The notes beneath the pieces are model-generated. The model did no database searches, was not told where the DNA came from, and was given only the letters and a program-made list of their open reading frames with translations. A stretch of 64,000 bases of DNA from Cinnamomum chago. Taxonomy: Eukaryota; Streptophyta; Magnoliopsida; Laurales; Lauraceae. Every line of letters begins with the position of its first letter. Within the stretch, counting starts at the first letter, position 1. Location of the stretch: assembly GCA_038049695.1 (NCBI GenBank), contig CP142456.1:78825422-78889421 (forward strand). The letters run 5' to 3'. This document shows, piece by piece, positions 47,974 through 58,445 of the stretch. The position numbers and the translations under genes are program-made.

Positions 47974-49740
47974 TGTTAGGTCTTTTGTATTTGCAATTTG
48001 ATGGATGCATTTGCATATTGGCATCATGTGAATTCACACACATGCATTGATTTAAAATATCTTGAAATCTAGCTTTATACATGCATAGCTTTTAAGTTTT
48101 GGAAAAGCTTTTGTTTTATGCACGTTTTGGTTTTAAACTTGGATGCATTGGTTTTAGAACCCAAAACTCTTTTGAAAACCTAATTCATTGTGCATTATAT
48201 TTGGAAAATCATCTTGTGAATTTAGGTTTGAGCTTTGCATACTTTCAACCCAAAAAGAATCATTTGTGTATGCATTTTCATTTGAAAAGAGTTGTATTCA
48301 AATCAAGCTAGCCTTTGGTTTTAATCTTGTGAATCATTTTAGGCTTTGTGTTTCTCATGTTTTTAAACATCTTAGAATACCTTAAAACATATTATTTAAG
48401 CTTGATTTAGTGGCCAAAAGATCCACCAAAGAAAAACTTTGAAAATGGCAAAAGTTGGATTTTTGGCCCCAGGGACTCGCCCGACAGTGTCGTCGGTCGA
48501 CCGAGGACACTGCAGGGCCCTGGACAGTTTTTGAACTGTTTCAGGCCAACGGTCAGAAATATGACCGTTGTGCTTTCTCGGTCGACCGAGACCTGTGTCT
48601 AGGTCGACCGAGGACTAGCCGTTGGGCACTTTTTGGCTATAAAGTCCATTCATTTCCAACCTTTTTCAAGGCTTGATACATGAACTTTTGAGACCATTTT
48701 GGAGCCAAAGAAAGGGGAAGAAGTTGGAAATGCTAGAGGGCTATTTGGAAATCAATCTCATGAGTTTTTAAAAGGTACATCTTCTAAGTTATTTTGATTT
48801 CCATTCAAATGAAATTCATGCATGTTCAAATCCTTTGTATTTTCATTTATGCATGATTTCAAGCCCTTAAAGAGTTGTTTTGCAAACTCAATATCTTTCT
48901 TGGTAAATTAGATTAGTTTGCACACACTCTTATCCTAATCACATATGTTCTTAGACTTCAACTTTCACTCAACTTGTTTATCTTAATTCTTCAAAGTTGT
49001 TTGAATCTTTTATGTGATTAGTTTTCTCTTCAATCATCATTTTATAAACCTTGATTTTAAAATGCATCATGCATTCATTTAAAAGCTTCATTGTTAAAAT
49101 TGATTGAAGAAACTCATACATACACTTTGTGCACACACTTTAGTTTATTTTAGTGTATGTTTGTAATTGGAATTTCATTTTCCTATTAGCCTATTTAAGA
49201 GGCAAATTCCATCGTGCTTAAATTGTAATCTCTTAGAGTGATCTTTTGTGAAGACACTTTCTTTGAGAAATCTATATTTGTAAAGGTTATTGCTAAGCCT
49301 AAGAAAAGCAACTTGTAAGGTTATTGCTTAGCCTAATAAAAGCATAGTGTAGGGTTATTGCTTAGCCTAAGAAAAGCATCTTGATAGGTTATTGCTTAGC
49401 CTTGAAAAGCATCTTGTAAAGGTTGTTGTTGAGCCTTAGAAAAACAACTTTGTAAGGGTTATTGCTTAGCCTAGTAAAAAGCATAATTAGTGGAATCCGG
49501 TGGGGTGTTGGAGACACAAGCCGGTAGTGGATGTAGGCACGTTGGCCGAACCACTATAAATATTGGTGTTGTGGTGCATGCTATGTGGTGATTGATTTTG
49601 TATTAGCTTCCGCATCTTGTTTGTTTAATCATCACATGTGACTAGTTTAGTTTTAGAAATTAAAATTGGTCGAAATTGGTCATACTTGTAGCTCACCCTA
49701 TTCACCCCCCCTCTAGGGTTAGGATCCTCGTGGACTTTCA
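47974..49740 (+). mobile_element. Solo LTR (Sirevirus-like) inside a PMD-Ulp1 exon
   Basis: 1767 bases starting TGTTAGGTC and ending GGACTTTCA, flanked on both sides by GCTTG (47969-47973 and 49741-49745), a perfect 5-bp target duplication. Removing the LTR and one GCTTG restores an open frame across the junction. Landmarks include the palindromic CGGTCGACCGAGG near 48495-48612 followed by GGCTATAAAG (TATA-like). The right part has four to five degenerate GGTTATTGCTTAGCCTA repeats (about 49285-49470). Recombination between the two LTRs of a full element is the usual origin. Confidence 0.92.
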
Positions 49741-51159
49741 GCTTGAGCCCAAATTGCTTCATGACTCGCCACGTGTTATGGCGCTCAACAATCCAGTACC
49801 ACAATACAACGGTCGATGATGAAAAAAGATCGCGATCCCCTTTGGGTACGCTCAATCGGAATTTCTTAGGGTAGTTGGCGTACGGTTGCCAAGTGAACTG
49901 CATACGGTCATACAAACGAATCCAGTAAGACATGCAATAGGTAATCAAATTAAAAACATGTTAAATTGCATTGGAAACCAAATATATCTTTACCCCATCA
50001 GCCGACAAGGTGTTTAGTTGGTGCCTTACTTCCTTGACCGTTGCGAGGGGTGGGTGTTCCCCCAACCTCCTATGCCATGTCTTAAACAACGGAAATTGTA
50101 TGTCCTTCTTCCAACTACGATCTGGCAGAGGACACCGTCCAATGGTCATTCTAGAATAAGCCCATATCTGTGATGGAAAACAGCAAGATGCAGTCGTATG
50201 TTAGCTTTTAAATTTTTATCCAAAAATGGTAGGCATGCGAATTAATCACCTGTAGAAGCTGCAAAGGTCCCGTGGGTGTCCTTCTGGACTTACTATCCTC
50301 CTCTTGTTGATCTTTTCCCTTTCCTTCAGCCACTTGCGGATCCTCGTCCCACCAAGTTGCTTTTGCAAGCATTCTATAAAGGTTTGCAAGGCATGCGGGG
50401 GCCCATGCGTAAGGCTTGAATTCTTTAAACAACTCAAGCAGAAAAGCAGGACCCCTTGCACCGGAAGTCTGTATGAAGATTTGTCCGGACACCAAAAAGA
50501 ACAGATAAGCACGAGTGGCTCTAATCTCATCATCTTTGTTAATCTTAAAATCCTCATCCTGCCAGGCAGAAGGCTTGAAGTTGTCTTCAAGCCACTTAAA
50601 TTTTATCGTTATGCCAATATAGTCTTGCTTCTTCTGGGGCGTGATCCCAAGCAACTCCTGGCACACTGGCTCTACAAACCTCCCAGGGAAAGTCCGACCG
50701 GTTACGACCGGGCCATCCACTGGCAAGCCATAGATATAAGCAACGTCTTCAAGTGTTATAGTGGCTTCCCCCGTTGGTAGATGGAATGTATTTGTTTCTG
50801 GACGCCACCTCTCAATCAACGCTGTTATCAACGCATGGTCTATCACCATACGATCTATCTCCGACAAGTGGTGTAGTCCCGTCCGCCGAACGTATTGCTT
50901 CTGAGTGTCTGTCAGCACCCATATATCCTTGTCGGGGTTTGTTGGGATACATCTCATGCGACCAAGTTCCTGTAAGAACAATAATTATTGAGGTGACTCC
51001 AAGGAAAATACAATCCAACTAAGAGATTGAAATTATAGTTATATTATTGATATAGGTCCACATTATACCTCTCCTTGACGAATGCCTTCTGAAATATGAT
51101 TTCTTTGTGAGAATAGGAGTCCTCCCTCAGCATCGTTGGTGTTCTCTTTGTGAACCTGT

Positions 51160-52045
51160 AAAGAAGAAAGTGGAATGTGGTTGTGTTTATATAGGAGCAA
51201 GCATTTCTAAATCTTGATAGAACTACAATTGATGCCAAAGTCTGTTATGAGTCCATATCACTTATGGTTTATGATTTGCCTCATGTTAGACATGGGGAGC
51301 TAATGTACAGAGGGGCACATGATTTTATATTATTGAATAAGAAAGCTGATATCACATGAATGGCTAAAGAATCAACATTGATTTACTCAGGCTAAGCATG
51401 ACTGACCACTCCTTCATAGTTCACTACTTCAAGCACTGTCCACCATTCCACCAAGGAATGGTGCATGCTGTGGATCCACAAATCTTGCAAGTGTCAGTCA
51501 ACATAAAGCACAGCATGCCCACAACGACCACAAAGAAGGAAAGTAATATATTCAATTTTGGAGTCAACTAATCGATATAAGTAATGTCGTATGTGGGGGT
51601 GAATTGAATATTTAGTTATAGTACTCCACTACCCACAGACTATATTATAATACTCTCAATGGGTAGCTATGGGTAGGCCACATATTAAGTAATCCCGTAT
51701 TACATAACTCTTTCTATATTGATCATTAACAAACCACCACATGTAAGTGGAATGGCCAAATATACAAAAGCACGTAACGAAAAAAATAAATAAATAAATA
51801 AAAACGAACAAAATTTGCATCTAACTTGCCACTTTGGGAACATAACATCAAGGACAGCGAACAAACCACCCATATCTAACCTTTGTTGCACGTAAAAAGT
51901 AGTCGTACATTGTGATGGAAAAGGGTTTCGGTCCATGGTATGAACCAAAAACCAGGGGCGGACCCACGTTATCTTGAACTGGGGCAGTCGGCCCAGATCA
52001 AATCCAGTTTTGTACATCAAGTCCAATTAGGCTGTAGCCTATGCA
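51160..52045. other. Upstream region of the PMD-Ulp1 gene inside the MULE
   Basis: No coding block could be assigned. A second CAGGGGCGGACCCACG start at 51953 resembles the hAT-like left end at 52046 and may be a decayed or tandem terminus. The minus-strand frame at 51700-52026 has no motif that I recognise. Confidence 0.35.
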
Positions 52046-53049
52046 CAGGGGCGGACCTACATGTTGTGGGTTGGGGGCTGAAGCCCCCACCAACACTGGA
52101 AAATTCCCATACGGGCCCTAAGGCCTCTTTGGCCCAGCCCCCACATAAAAATAGCCCAAGTCCCCACGACCCATTTCAACTCTAACCTAATAAGCCAATC
52201 CCCATTATCGTCTCTCTCCCTTCATCACTCTTCATCTCAGGCGACCAACATTGGCGCACTACCATCGTGATGCCGTCCCTCCCTCTGGTTGATGCTCTGC
52301 TCCTCTTCTCTCTCTCTCTCTCTCGTGTTTTCCATTTATCTTTGCATCAAATCTTTGAATACAGATTGTTCTTTTGTTCTTGGTTTTACTTATCATTTGG
52401 ATGCGTTGCTGTTTTTTAGTATTACATTTGTTTGAAGCGTGTAAGATCTAGATATCTATTATGTTGTGTAGCTTGGGAGTTTTGGTTGTTGAGAAATTTG
52501 ATTGATACGTGTGGTTCTTAGATTTGATTCAATCGATAACATATGACTAGAATAAGAGATAGATGACCTACAGTGATTTCATATTATTGAGCATTGAAGG
52601 AGATTATGGCTCCTAATTTTTACTCGGTTATGTCGGATAGTCTTTCTTTGTTACCTATGAGATTAGAAATTTTGTTAAATGCATTTTTTTGGAATTGATT
52701 TCTTTCACTATGATGAAGTCGTGTTTAATGTTTATCTTATGAATAAAAATTATTCGTTTACGCCGGATATGATTAGGACATGTTTGACACGAGAAAGTAA
52801 GACATCCAAAAAAAAAAAACAATTATAAAATTATTCAACTAAATTCATTTGATTACCTAAAATTAGCGTTGGTTGTCGATTTAAGATTACCTATGTTTTG
52901 TTTAAGTAAAGCATAAAACTGTAGGAAATGAGCCACATGTTTAGAAACCTGTTTGATATAATTACCAAAATTTGTGAAACGTCTCTCAATTTGGGAGGGG
53001 GTATGCTAACTTCATGAAATTATGCATCTCGTAAAGTAAGAAATGAAAA

Positions 53050-53115
<66 letters not shown>

Positions 53116-53809
53116 GTGAAAATTTAAGAAAGGGAAAGAAACAAATTCCCTTGGATTCATGTCTCTGTTGATTAATTTGACTTCATACTTTATAAGCGTG
53201 GGCTGATCAGTGTTCTGCTCTAAAAATCTTATGAGGTTTCTAGTTACTGAGCTTCTTGATCATTTGAGTTTGGTGAGGGCCAAATTTAGTATTTTATTTG
53301 TTTGAAGTAAAAGATTATTAACCATAACCATTCATTAAAAGGATAAAACGGTATTATAATGATTTTTATGTTTTTGTTGCATTAATTGTCCATCTGTTTT
53401 CTTTTATTTCTTTTTCTATTTGTTTGATGGAAAAACATACAAGTCAAACAAATTAAATTTGTTAAAACAAATTGATTGACCTCATTTTAATTTCCATTAA
53501 TTGTCCTCCAGTTCAAGAGCCTTCTTTTAATTACCATCATCACATCTAGAAAACATTTTTTTTCTCGTTTTTTTTAGAACTAAGGGTACCTTAAATTTTT
53601 ATTCATGTGTATATTTTTTGTGGCTCTATCTGTGTGTATCATGATTGAAGTGGATTGGTCTTTGTTTAAATGACTCTTTAACCACATGTTTCTCAAGTGG
53701 GTTAGTTCTCTGTTGCCAAAGTTAAGAAGAACAACAAAACAGTAATTGAATTACTTTTCAAGTGATTCTAGTAAGCCCCCCTCAAACAAAAATCCTAGGT
53801 CCGCCACTG
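52046..53809. mobile_element. Non-autonomous hAT-like element nested in the MULE
   Basis: The left end CAGGGGCGGACCTA and the complement of the right end (CAGTGGCGGACCTA) are matching inverted termini of hAT style. The 1.76-kb interior has no transposase frame. A perfect 8-bp target duplication is not present: CCTATGCA precedes the left end, while CCTATGCT lies eight bases beyond the right end. The right flank may have been altered, or the true boundary is at 53817. It separates the PMD-Ulp1 gene from its terminal repeat. Confidence 0.6.
53051..53112. repeat. Compound (TG)n(AG)n microsatellite
   Basis: Ten TG units followed directly by about 20 AG units, inside the nested hAT-like element. 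The long uninterrupted purine stretch is likely length-variable. Confidence 0.9.
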
Positions 53810-54339
53810 GCAAGGATCCTATGCTTCAATGATGCAAAATTTCTTCCTCAAACCATAAAGCAGGCTACTTCACATTCGCTACTTGGAATCTAGTTGGCAA
53901 ATTCCATTAACATGTTATATTCATTCAAAACCCATTCATTATGATTCAGAAAACCCCACAGAAAAACCCAAAAACGGCAAGGATGACAGTGAATCACTTT
54001 CTACACGGACAAACTAGAAACTGTAAATAAAATTGCATTTTCATGAAACTACAAACTTAAAAATAGATTGCAAGGTCGTTCCCTTTCAAATGATCATTCC
54101 CATCGAAAAACAATAAAACCCACTCCAACTTTAGGCGCCAAATATGAAAACGAAAACAAAAAATACCTCCATGTGCGTCAAAGGTTGTAGAATCTTTGAA
54201 AAGTTGGACCGAATGTGATAGAGGACCACCGCCTGAGACCACCGATGGGAGAGAACAATCGCCAGCGAGGATGAAAGCGAAAAAGGTAAAGGAAGAAGAA
54301 GACAGTGAAGGTTAAAAGCGGTTTCGTTGCGGTTTTGTA

Positions 54340-54487
54340 TGGAATATGAATAGTCGATATCAACTATAGCACTAGAAGACAAAAAAAAAAGGTAAACGTC
54401 AATTAAGGTCCCATTATGTTCGCCGTTTTCTAGTGGGGCCAAATTTAATAATACCTCATTTATGAGGGTTTTTCAGGTTAAATCCCC
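54340..54487 (-). repeat. Right terminal inverted repeat of the MULE
   Basis: Complement of the left repeat, with tip GGGGATTTAAC, GAAAAACCCTC, a T-run plus GTCTTCTAGTG, and the palindrome variant ATAGTTGATATCGACTAT. Just inside (about 54180-54310, minus strand) is a pyrimidine-rich leader-like stretch with a possible splice donor after GCACATGGAG (GTATTT), a candidate first exon of the PMD-Ulp1 gene. Confidence 0.85.
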
Positions 54488-54821
54488 TTATTTTATTTAT
54501 TTTGCTTACCTGTCATGAGCTGCGATATTTAGCGATAAGATAATCCCAATTTTTTTAAATAAATATCCTATATATATTTTTTTAATTTTGAAAATTAATA
54601 TAATGTATTTTCTTTATTTCTTGACCAATTGAAAGTGTTTTGAAAGCTCGATGATTCCTCTCTTGGTTTTGGAAACTAATCTCCGAAAAAATCTCCTCTC
54701 TCCCGATCATTCCAAAACCGAATATATCATCTCTCATCTTTCCAAAACGCAATCAAAAGCAAAAAAAGCTCTCGATTTTCAAAGCAAAAGAGCTCTCCAA
54801 TTCTTGAAAAACCCACCAGAT

Positions 54822-55859
54822 ATGACGAGTCCTTTCTTCTTAAATTACATCAATACCCCTCGCCGTCCTCGCTCTCAACGCCGCCGCGGTCCCGCTCCAA
54901 ACCCCGTCGGCCAACAGCATTCTCCTCCAACTCCGAAACCCGTTCCGATCCCGGTCCGATTCGTCGGATACGATACGGACAGATCCGAGGCCGCGACGAA
55001 GATCCAGAAGCTCTTCCGAAGCTTCATTGTGCGGAAGAACGTGAAGAAGATCGTCAAGATCAAATTCCAAGTCGAAAAGATCCATAGTCAGATTTCGCAC
55101 GACTTCGATCTGGTGGCGCGAGATGCCAAGGAGCGGCTTAGATTGAGCGAGAAGCTGATGTCTCTGCTCTTTCGATTGGATTCGGTTAGCGGAATCGATC
55201 CCGCAGTGAGAGATTGCAGAAAGGCCGTGATCCGCAGAGTGGTTGCGTTACAGGAGGCGTTAGATACGATCTTCGACAAGCAAGAAACCGAAACCGAAAC
55301 CGCTTCTGATTTCGTCGATCAAACCCTAGAAACTGAAGGTGTTGTTGAATCGAACAAGGATGAGTGCAGTGATCTTGAGAGCCAAACCTTAGAGGCGGTG
55401 CATGTGCAGGATCCAGCTGGATCTGAAGCTGTTGTTGATGATTGCAAAAATACGTTCTTTACTGTTGATAATCAAGCACTAGAAACCGCATATACAGATG
55501 AAAAAAGCTTTGAAAAGCTCAAGGAAGGAAATCAACAAGACCTAGAAACCAAATCTAAATGTATGGAGAAGATGAATGAAGAAGGTAGTGTGGAAGGAAG
55601 GATCGAAGAAGAAAAGGCTAAGGAGGAGGTTGTGCGATCTGTGGAAGAATCGAAAGGAGTGAAAGAAGAAGTGGTTGAGAAGGTGAGGGAGGAGAATGAG
55701 AAGTTGAAGGGAATGGTGGAGGAGCTGTGCGAGTGGAATGCGGTGCAGAGTCGGTTGATTGAAGCGCTTTCGCAGAGAGTGGACAAGTTGGAGGAGACGG
55801 TTGCGAGAAGTGAAAGACTTCGTAAGAAGAAGAAGATGTTGGTAAGATGGATTGTTTAG
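54822..55859 (+). CDS. IQ-motif and BAG-domain protein (BAG5-like)
   Basis: Predicted co-chaperone: BAG domains bind the Hsp70 ATPase domain, and an IQ motif next to the BAG domain, as in plant BAG5-7, binds calmodulin. A single exon encodes 345 residues from this ATG. A basic, Pro/Arg-rich N-terminus (RRPRSQRRRG) is followed by an IQ motif at about 57-76 (AATKIQKLFRSFIVRKNVKK), a BAG helix bundle at about 84-160 (ISHDFDLVARDAKERLRLSE...RVVALQEALDTI), an acidic Glu-rich middle, and a C-terminal coiled coil (about 270-340) with a basic end. The frame is open upstream to an ATG at 54651. I prefer 54822 because the upstream part is pyrimidine-rich and leader-like. The longer form would have 402 residues. 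The MULE ends only 335 bases upstream. Confidence 0.82.
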   Translation: MTSPFFLNYINTPRRPRSQRRRGPAPNPVGQQHSPPTPKPVPIPVRFVGYDTDRSEAATKIQKLFRSFIVRKNVKKIVKIKFQVEKIHSQISHDFDLVARDAKERLRLSEKLMSLLFRLDSVSGIDPAVRDCRKAVIRRVVALQEALDTIFDKQETETETASDFVDQTLETEGVVESNKDECSDLESQTLEAVHVQDPAGSEAVVDDCKNTFFTVDNQALETAYTDEKSFEKLKEGNQQDLETKSKCMEKMNEEGSVEGRIEEEKAKEEVVRSVEESKGVKEEVVEKVREENEKLKGMVEELCEWNAVQSRLIEALSQRVDKLEETVARSERLRKKKKMLVRWIV

Positions 55860-57225
55860 ACAATTTATTAGGCCCATGGTTTTTTTTTTTTTTCCTCCTC
55901 TTGGTAAGACTAAGAGGACTTGTTTAGTCCCATATGCTTTCTTTTTCAGGTTTTTAATTTCCTTTTCTTTTATAAGTTTAGGATGCAAAAGTCCAATGCG
56001 TAGTTTAGTTTTGGAGTAAATCGATAATTTTCATATGGATTTTAAACATGAACCGAAGATTTTGATTGGATTTTTACAAGTAGATTCAAAATTTTCATGT
56101 AAGTGTAAATAATTAACTCCATTTGAAAGAAAGGCCGGGGACACATAACTAACTCCATTTGAAAGAAAGGCCGGGGACACATCCATTTTACTTATGAGGA
56201 AAGAGGAGACCCATAATTTTCATATAGGTGTAAATAATTGACCCGAAATGAAAGAAAGGGGACACATCTCTTTTTACTGGGGATGAAAGAGGGATTGTTG
56301 GGTTTGTCTTTTTATTTATTTTTATTTGTGCTTGATATGAAATGGTTGGGTTTGGGTGGAGATTTTTTTTTTTTTTTAATTTTCTTTTCTAGTGGAATCA
56401 ACTTCTAATGAATTTGAGTGTCTAATAAAAAGAGGAACAGGAGCGGGTGCATTGGAGATTGTTTTAAATGACTGTCACATGATGAAATGATGAGAATATA
56501 AGTTTTTTTTTATAAGAAACATGTCCCTCCTTTGAGGGACCCACTTATGAAATAAAATATATAAATTAATCAATCCTCATCTGATTTCACTCTAAGAGGA
56601 GGTGGGCTCACCATGAGATAAAAAATATAAAGTTTATGATATTCATTAATCTAAGATTAGGCAGTTTCTCAGAATCTAATGGTGGGCCTAGTCCCTCTTA
56701 TAAAATCAAGAGGTTTGTCTAGTAGGGTCCCACTTAGGTAATTCTACATCGTATCAAATGAATGTAAAATATTTCACTTCTTTCGTATCTCCCACATGCA
56801 AGAAGTCATCTCAGTACTATATGATTGATGGTGCTGTATTTGTTTATGCAATTTGTGATCAGATCCTATTAAAATATCCAAACAATTTCAACTGATGGAC
56901 CAGATTTTGACTCACTTGTTTAGGTTTCTAATGCGTGATCCAAATCATTTAATGTTCTTATACTAATTATAAGCAAACACAATGTATATATAGTTTCAAG
57001 TATTAAAACTCTAATTTTGATGGATCTGTGAAAACCTCTCAATATATCCAAACACATGTAAATTATTGGAGGTGCTTAAACTCACGTGAAATGGTGATTT
57101 TTATAAAGATAGATATGTGTTTCACTTATATAAGTAGATAATATTTGGCTATGTAACGTTTACATGAGTAAAACTCATTTTCATAAAATGCAAACCATCT
57201 GTCCCACCCACAAACAAAGAACCCT
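55860..57225. other. 3' flank of the BAG gene and spacer
   Basis: Includes the probable 3' untranslated region and a short direct repeat (next entry). Otherwise it is AT-rich spacer with no gene recognised. Confidence 0.4.
56114..56185. repeat. 36-bp direct repeat, two units
   Basis: TAACTCCATTTGAAAGAAAG followed by GCCGGGGACACAT occurs at 56114 and again at 56150. A decayed third copy (AAATGAAAGAAAGGGGACAC) is near 56239. Confidence 0.85.
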
Positions 57226-57227
57226 GT

Positions 57228-57258
<31 letters not shown>

Positions 57259-57260
57259 GG
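57226..57260. repeat. (GT)n followed by a 19-G run
   Basis: About seven GT units are followed by T and 19 consecutive G (57242-57260). Such a run can form a G-quadruplex and is also a place where assemblies mis-count bases. It directly precedes the Ty3/gypsy remnant. Confidence 0.85.
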
Positions 57261-57289
57261 TGGGTTACTAGAGCTACTTGGGAAAAATT

Positions 57290-58445
57290 TATTCAACCAC
57301 GGGTGAAGCGAAAGCAATACAGAGCAAAACATTGTAGTAGTAGGCTACTAGAAACGTGCAATTTTTTGTTGCAAATGGTTGCATTTCTGGGTCATATAAT
57401 TACCAGAGACGGATTAGCTGTTGAGAAGAATGTATCGGAAGTTCGGAACTTCTTAGAGCTGGCAGGCTATGATAGGAGATTCGTCAAGGACTTCTCTAAG
57501 ATAGCAGCACCATTACCGAAACTGACTCGGAAGAATACTCTATTCCAATTGAATGATGCATGTGAGTCTAAGTTTCCAGACATTTTGAAGTAGATGCTGA
57601 TTTCAACCACAATCCTGGCTTTACCTGAATGGAGAGAATGATTTGAGATTTACTCAGATACCTCAGGTATTGGATTGGAATGTGTATTGATACAGAATGG
57701 TAGGGTAATTGCCTATGGTTCGCTTCAGTTGAAAGAATATGAAAAGAATTATGCTACGCATGATTTAGAGGTCGCTGATGTTGTATTCGCTTTGAAGCAA
57801 TGAAGACACCATCTGTACGGAGAGACTTTTGAAGTCCATTGTGATCATAGAAGCCTTCAGTACTTGTTCACTTAGAAGGATATCAATCTGAGGCAACGGC
57901 GTTGGTTAGAGCTCATCAAGGACTATGATTTTTTATTCACATATGTACCTGGAAAAGGTAATGGCGTAGTGGATGCTTTGAGTTAGAAATCTGTCGTAGT
58001 GAATGCTTTGAGTTAGAAATCTGCTGACTTGGCATCATTAGTGGGTGAATGGAGTATGATTGAAGAATTTAGGGATTTGGATGTGTCCATGGATATGGTG
58101 GACGATAAAGTGATGGTTGCAACAATGTCCGTATTCGAACTGATTCTTATCCAGCAAATCAAGGATAGACAATTTGAAGATCCTGAATTGGTAAGAATTG
58201 AGGATAACATTGCAACGAAACTAAACTTCGTGTTGGTGGAGTTCTTTATTTCAGAGATAGATTATGTATATCAGTACAAGAAGATTTCAAGCAAGCAGTA
58301 ATGTTTGAAGCTCATCATGCCAGATATTCTATGCATCTAAGAAGCACTAAAATGTATATAAATCTCAAGAATAATTTTGGTTGAATAATATGAACTGGGA
58401 GATAGCGGATTATGTACCTTCTTGCTTGACTTGTTTTTTCCATTA
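57290..58445 (+). mobile_element. Ty3/gypsy pol remnant (RT, RNase H, integrase start)
   Basis: Plus-strand frames show the end of a reverse transcriptase (VAFLGHIITRDGLAVE then NVSEVRNFLELAGYDRRFVK), RNase H ([36 protein letters not shown]), a chromodomain-clade style tail (QRRWLELIKDYDFLF, PGKGNGVVDAL) and the HHCC start of integrase (MYINLKN... then IADYVPSCLTC). Stops occur, and about 16 codons are missing between GLAVE and NVSEVR. A short repeat (GTAGTGGATGCTTTGAGTTA, near 57966 and 57996) marks a small duplication. No LTRs were found. This is a dead fragment. Confidence 0.85.

Larger units (their letters stand above)
45449..51155 (-). pseudogene. PMD-Ulp1 (C48 protease) fusion gene of the MULE, disrupted
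   Basis: Nine coding blocks join in frame on the minus strand: 51155-51069, 50969-50250, 50167-49994, 49897-49741 continuing at 47968-47682 across a solo LTR, 47590-47402, 47329-46764, 46660-46501, 46393-46178 and 45730-45449. The first ~530 codons form a plant mobile domain (IDHALITALIERWRPETNTF, VAYIYGLPVDG, FTWQPY, VMKQFGLKQ). A basic/Ser/Pro-rich linker follows, then a Ulp1/SENP-type C48 peptidase with the NHFTLVV histidine, the QDNGNDCGVF glutamine and cysteine, and a C-terminal end. The position expected to hold the catalytic Asp reads FYNSL, that is Asn. The gene is broken by the solo LTR and by a TAG at 47119-47117 in the linker. The true start codon, upstream of 51155, was not identified. 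A leader exon may lie near 54180-54310. Confidence 0.85.
36010..54487. mobile_element. Complete 18.5-kb Mutator-like element (MULE) with PMD-Ulp1 cargo
   Basis: Terminal inverted repeats begin GGGGATTTAAC at 36010 and, on the other strand, at 54487. Both are flanked by TTATTTTAT (36001-36009 and 54488-54496), a perfect 9-bp target duplication as expected for Mutator-type transposition. Inside are a MuDR-type transposase gene (+) and a convergent PMD-Ulp1 gene (-), each starting near one terminal repeat. A tandem array and a palindrome array lie between their 3' ends. Later insertions (Sirevirus-like pieces, hAT-like sequences) account for at least 8 kb. Transposons combining a MULE transposase with an Ulp1-like protease are known in plants (Kaonashi-type elements). 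The PMD fusion and palindrome layout are described here from sequence alone. Confidence 0.9.
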
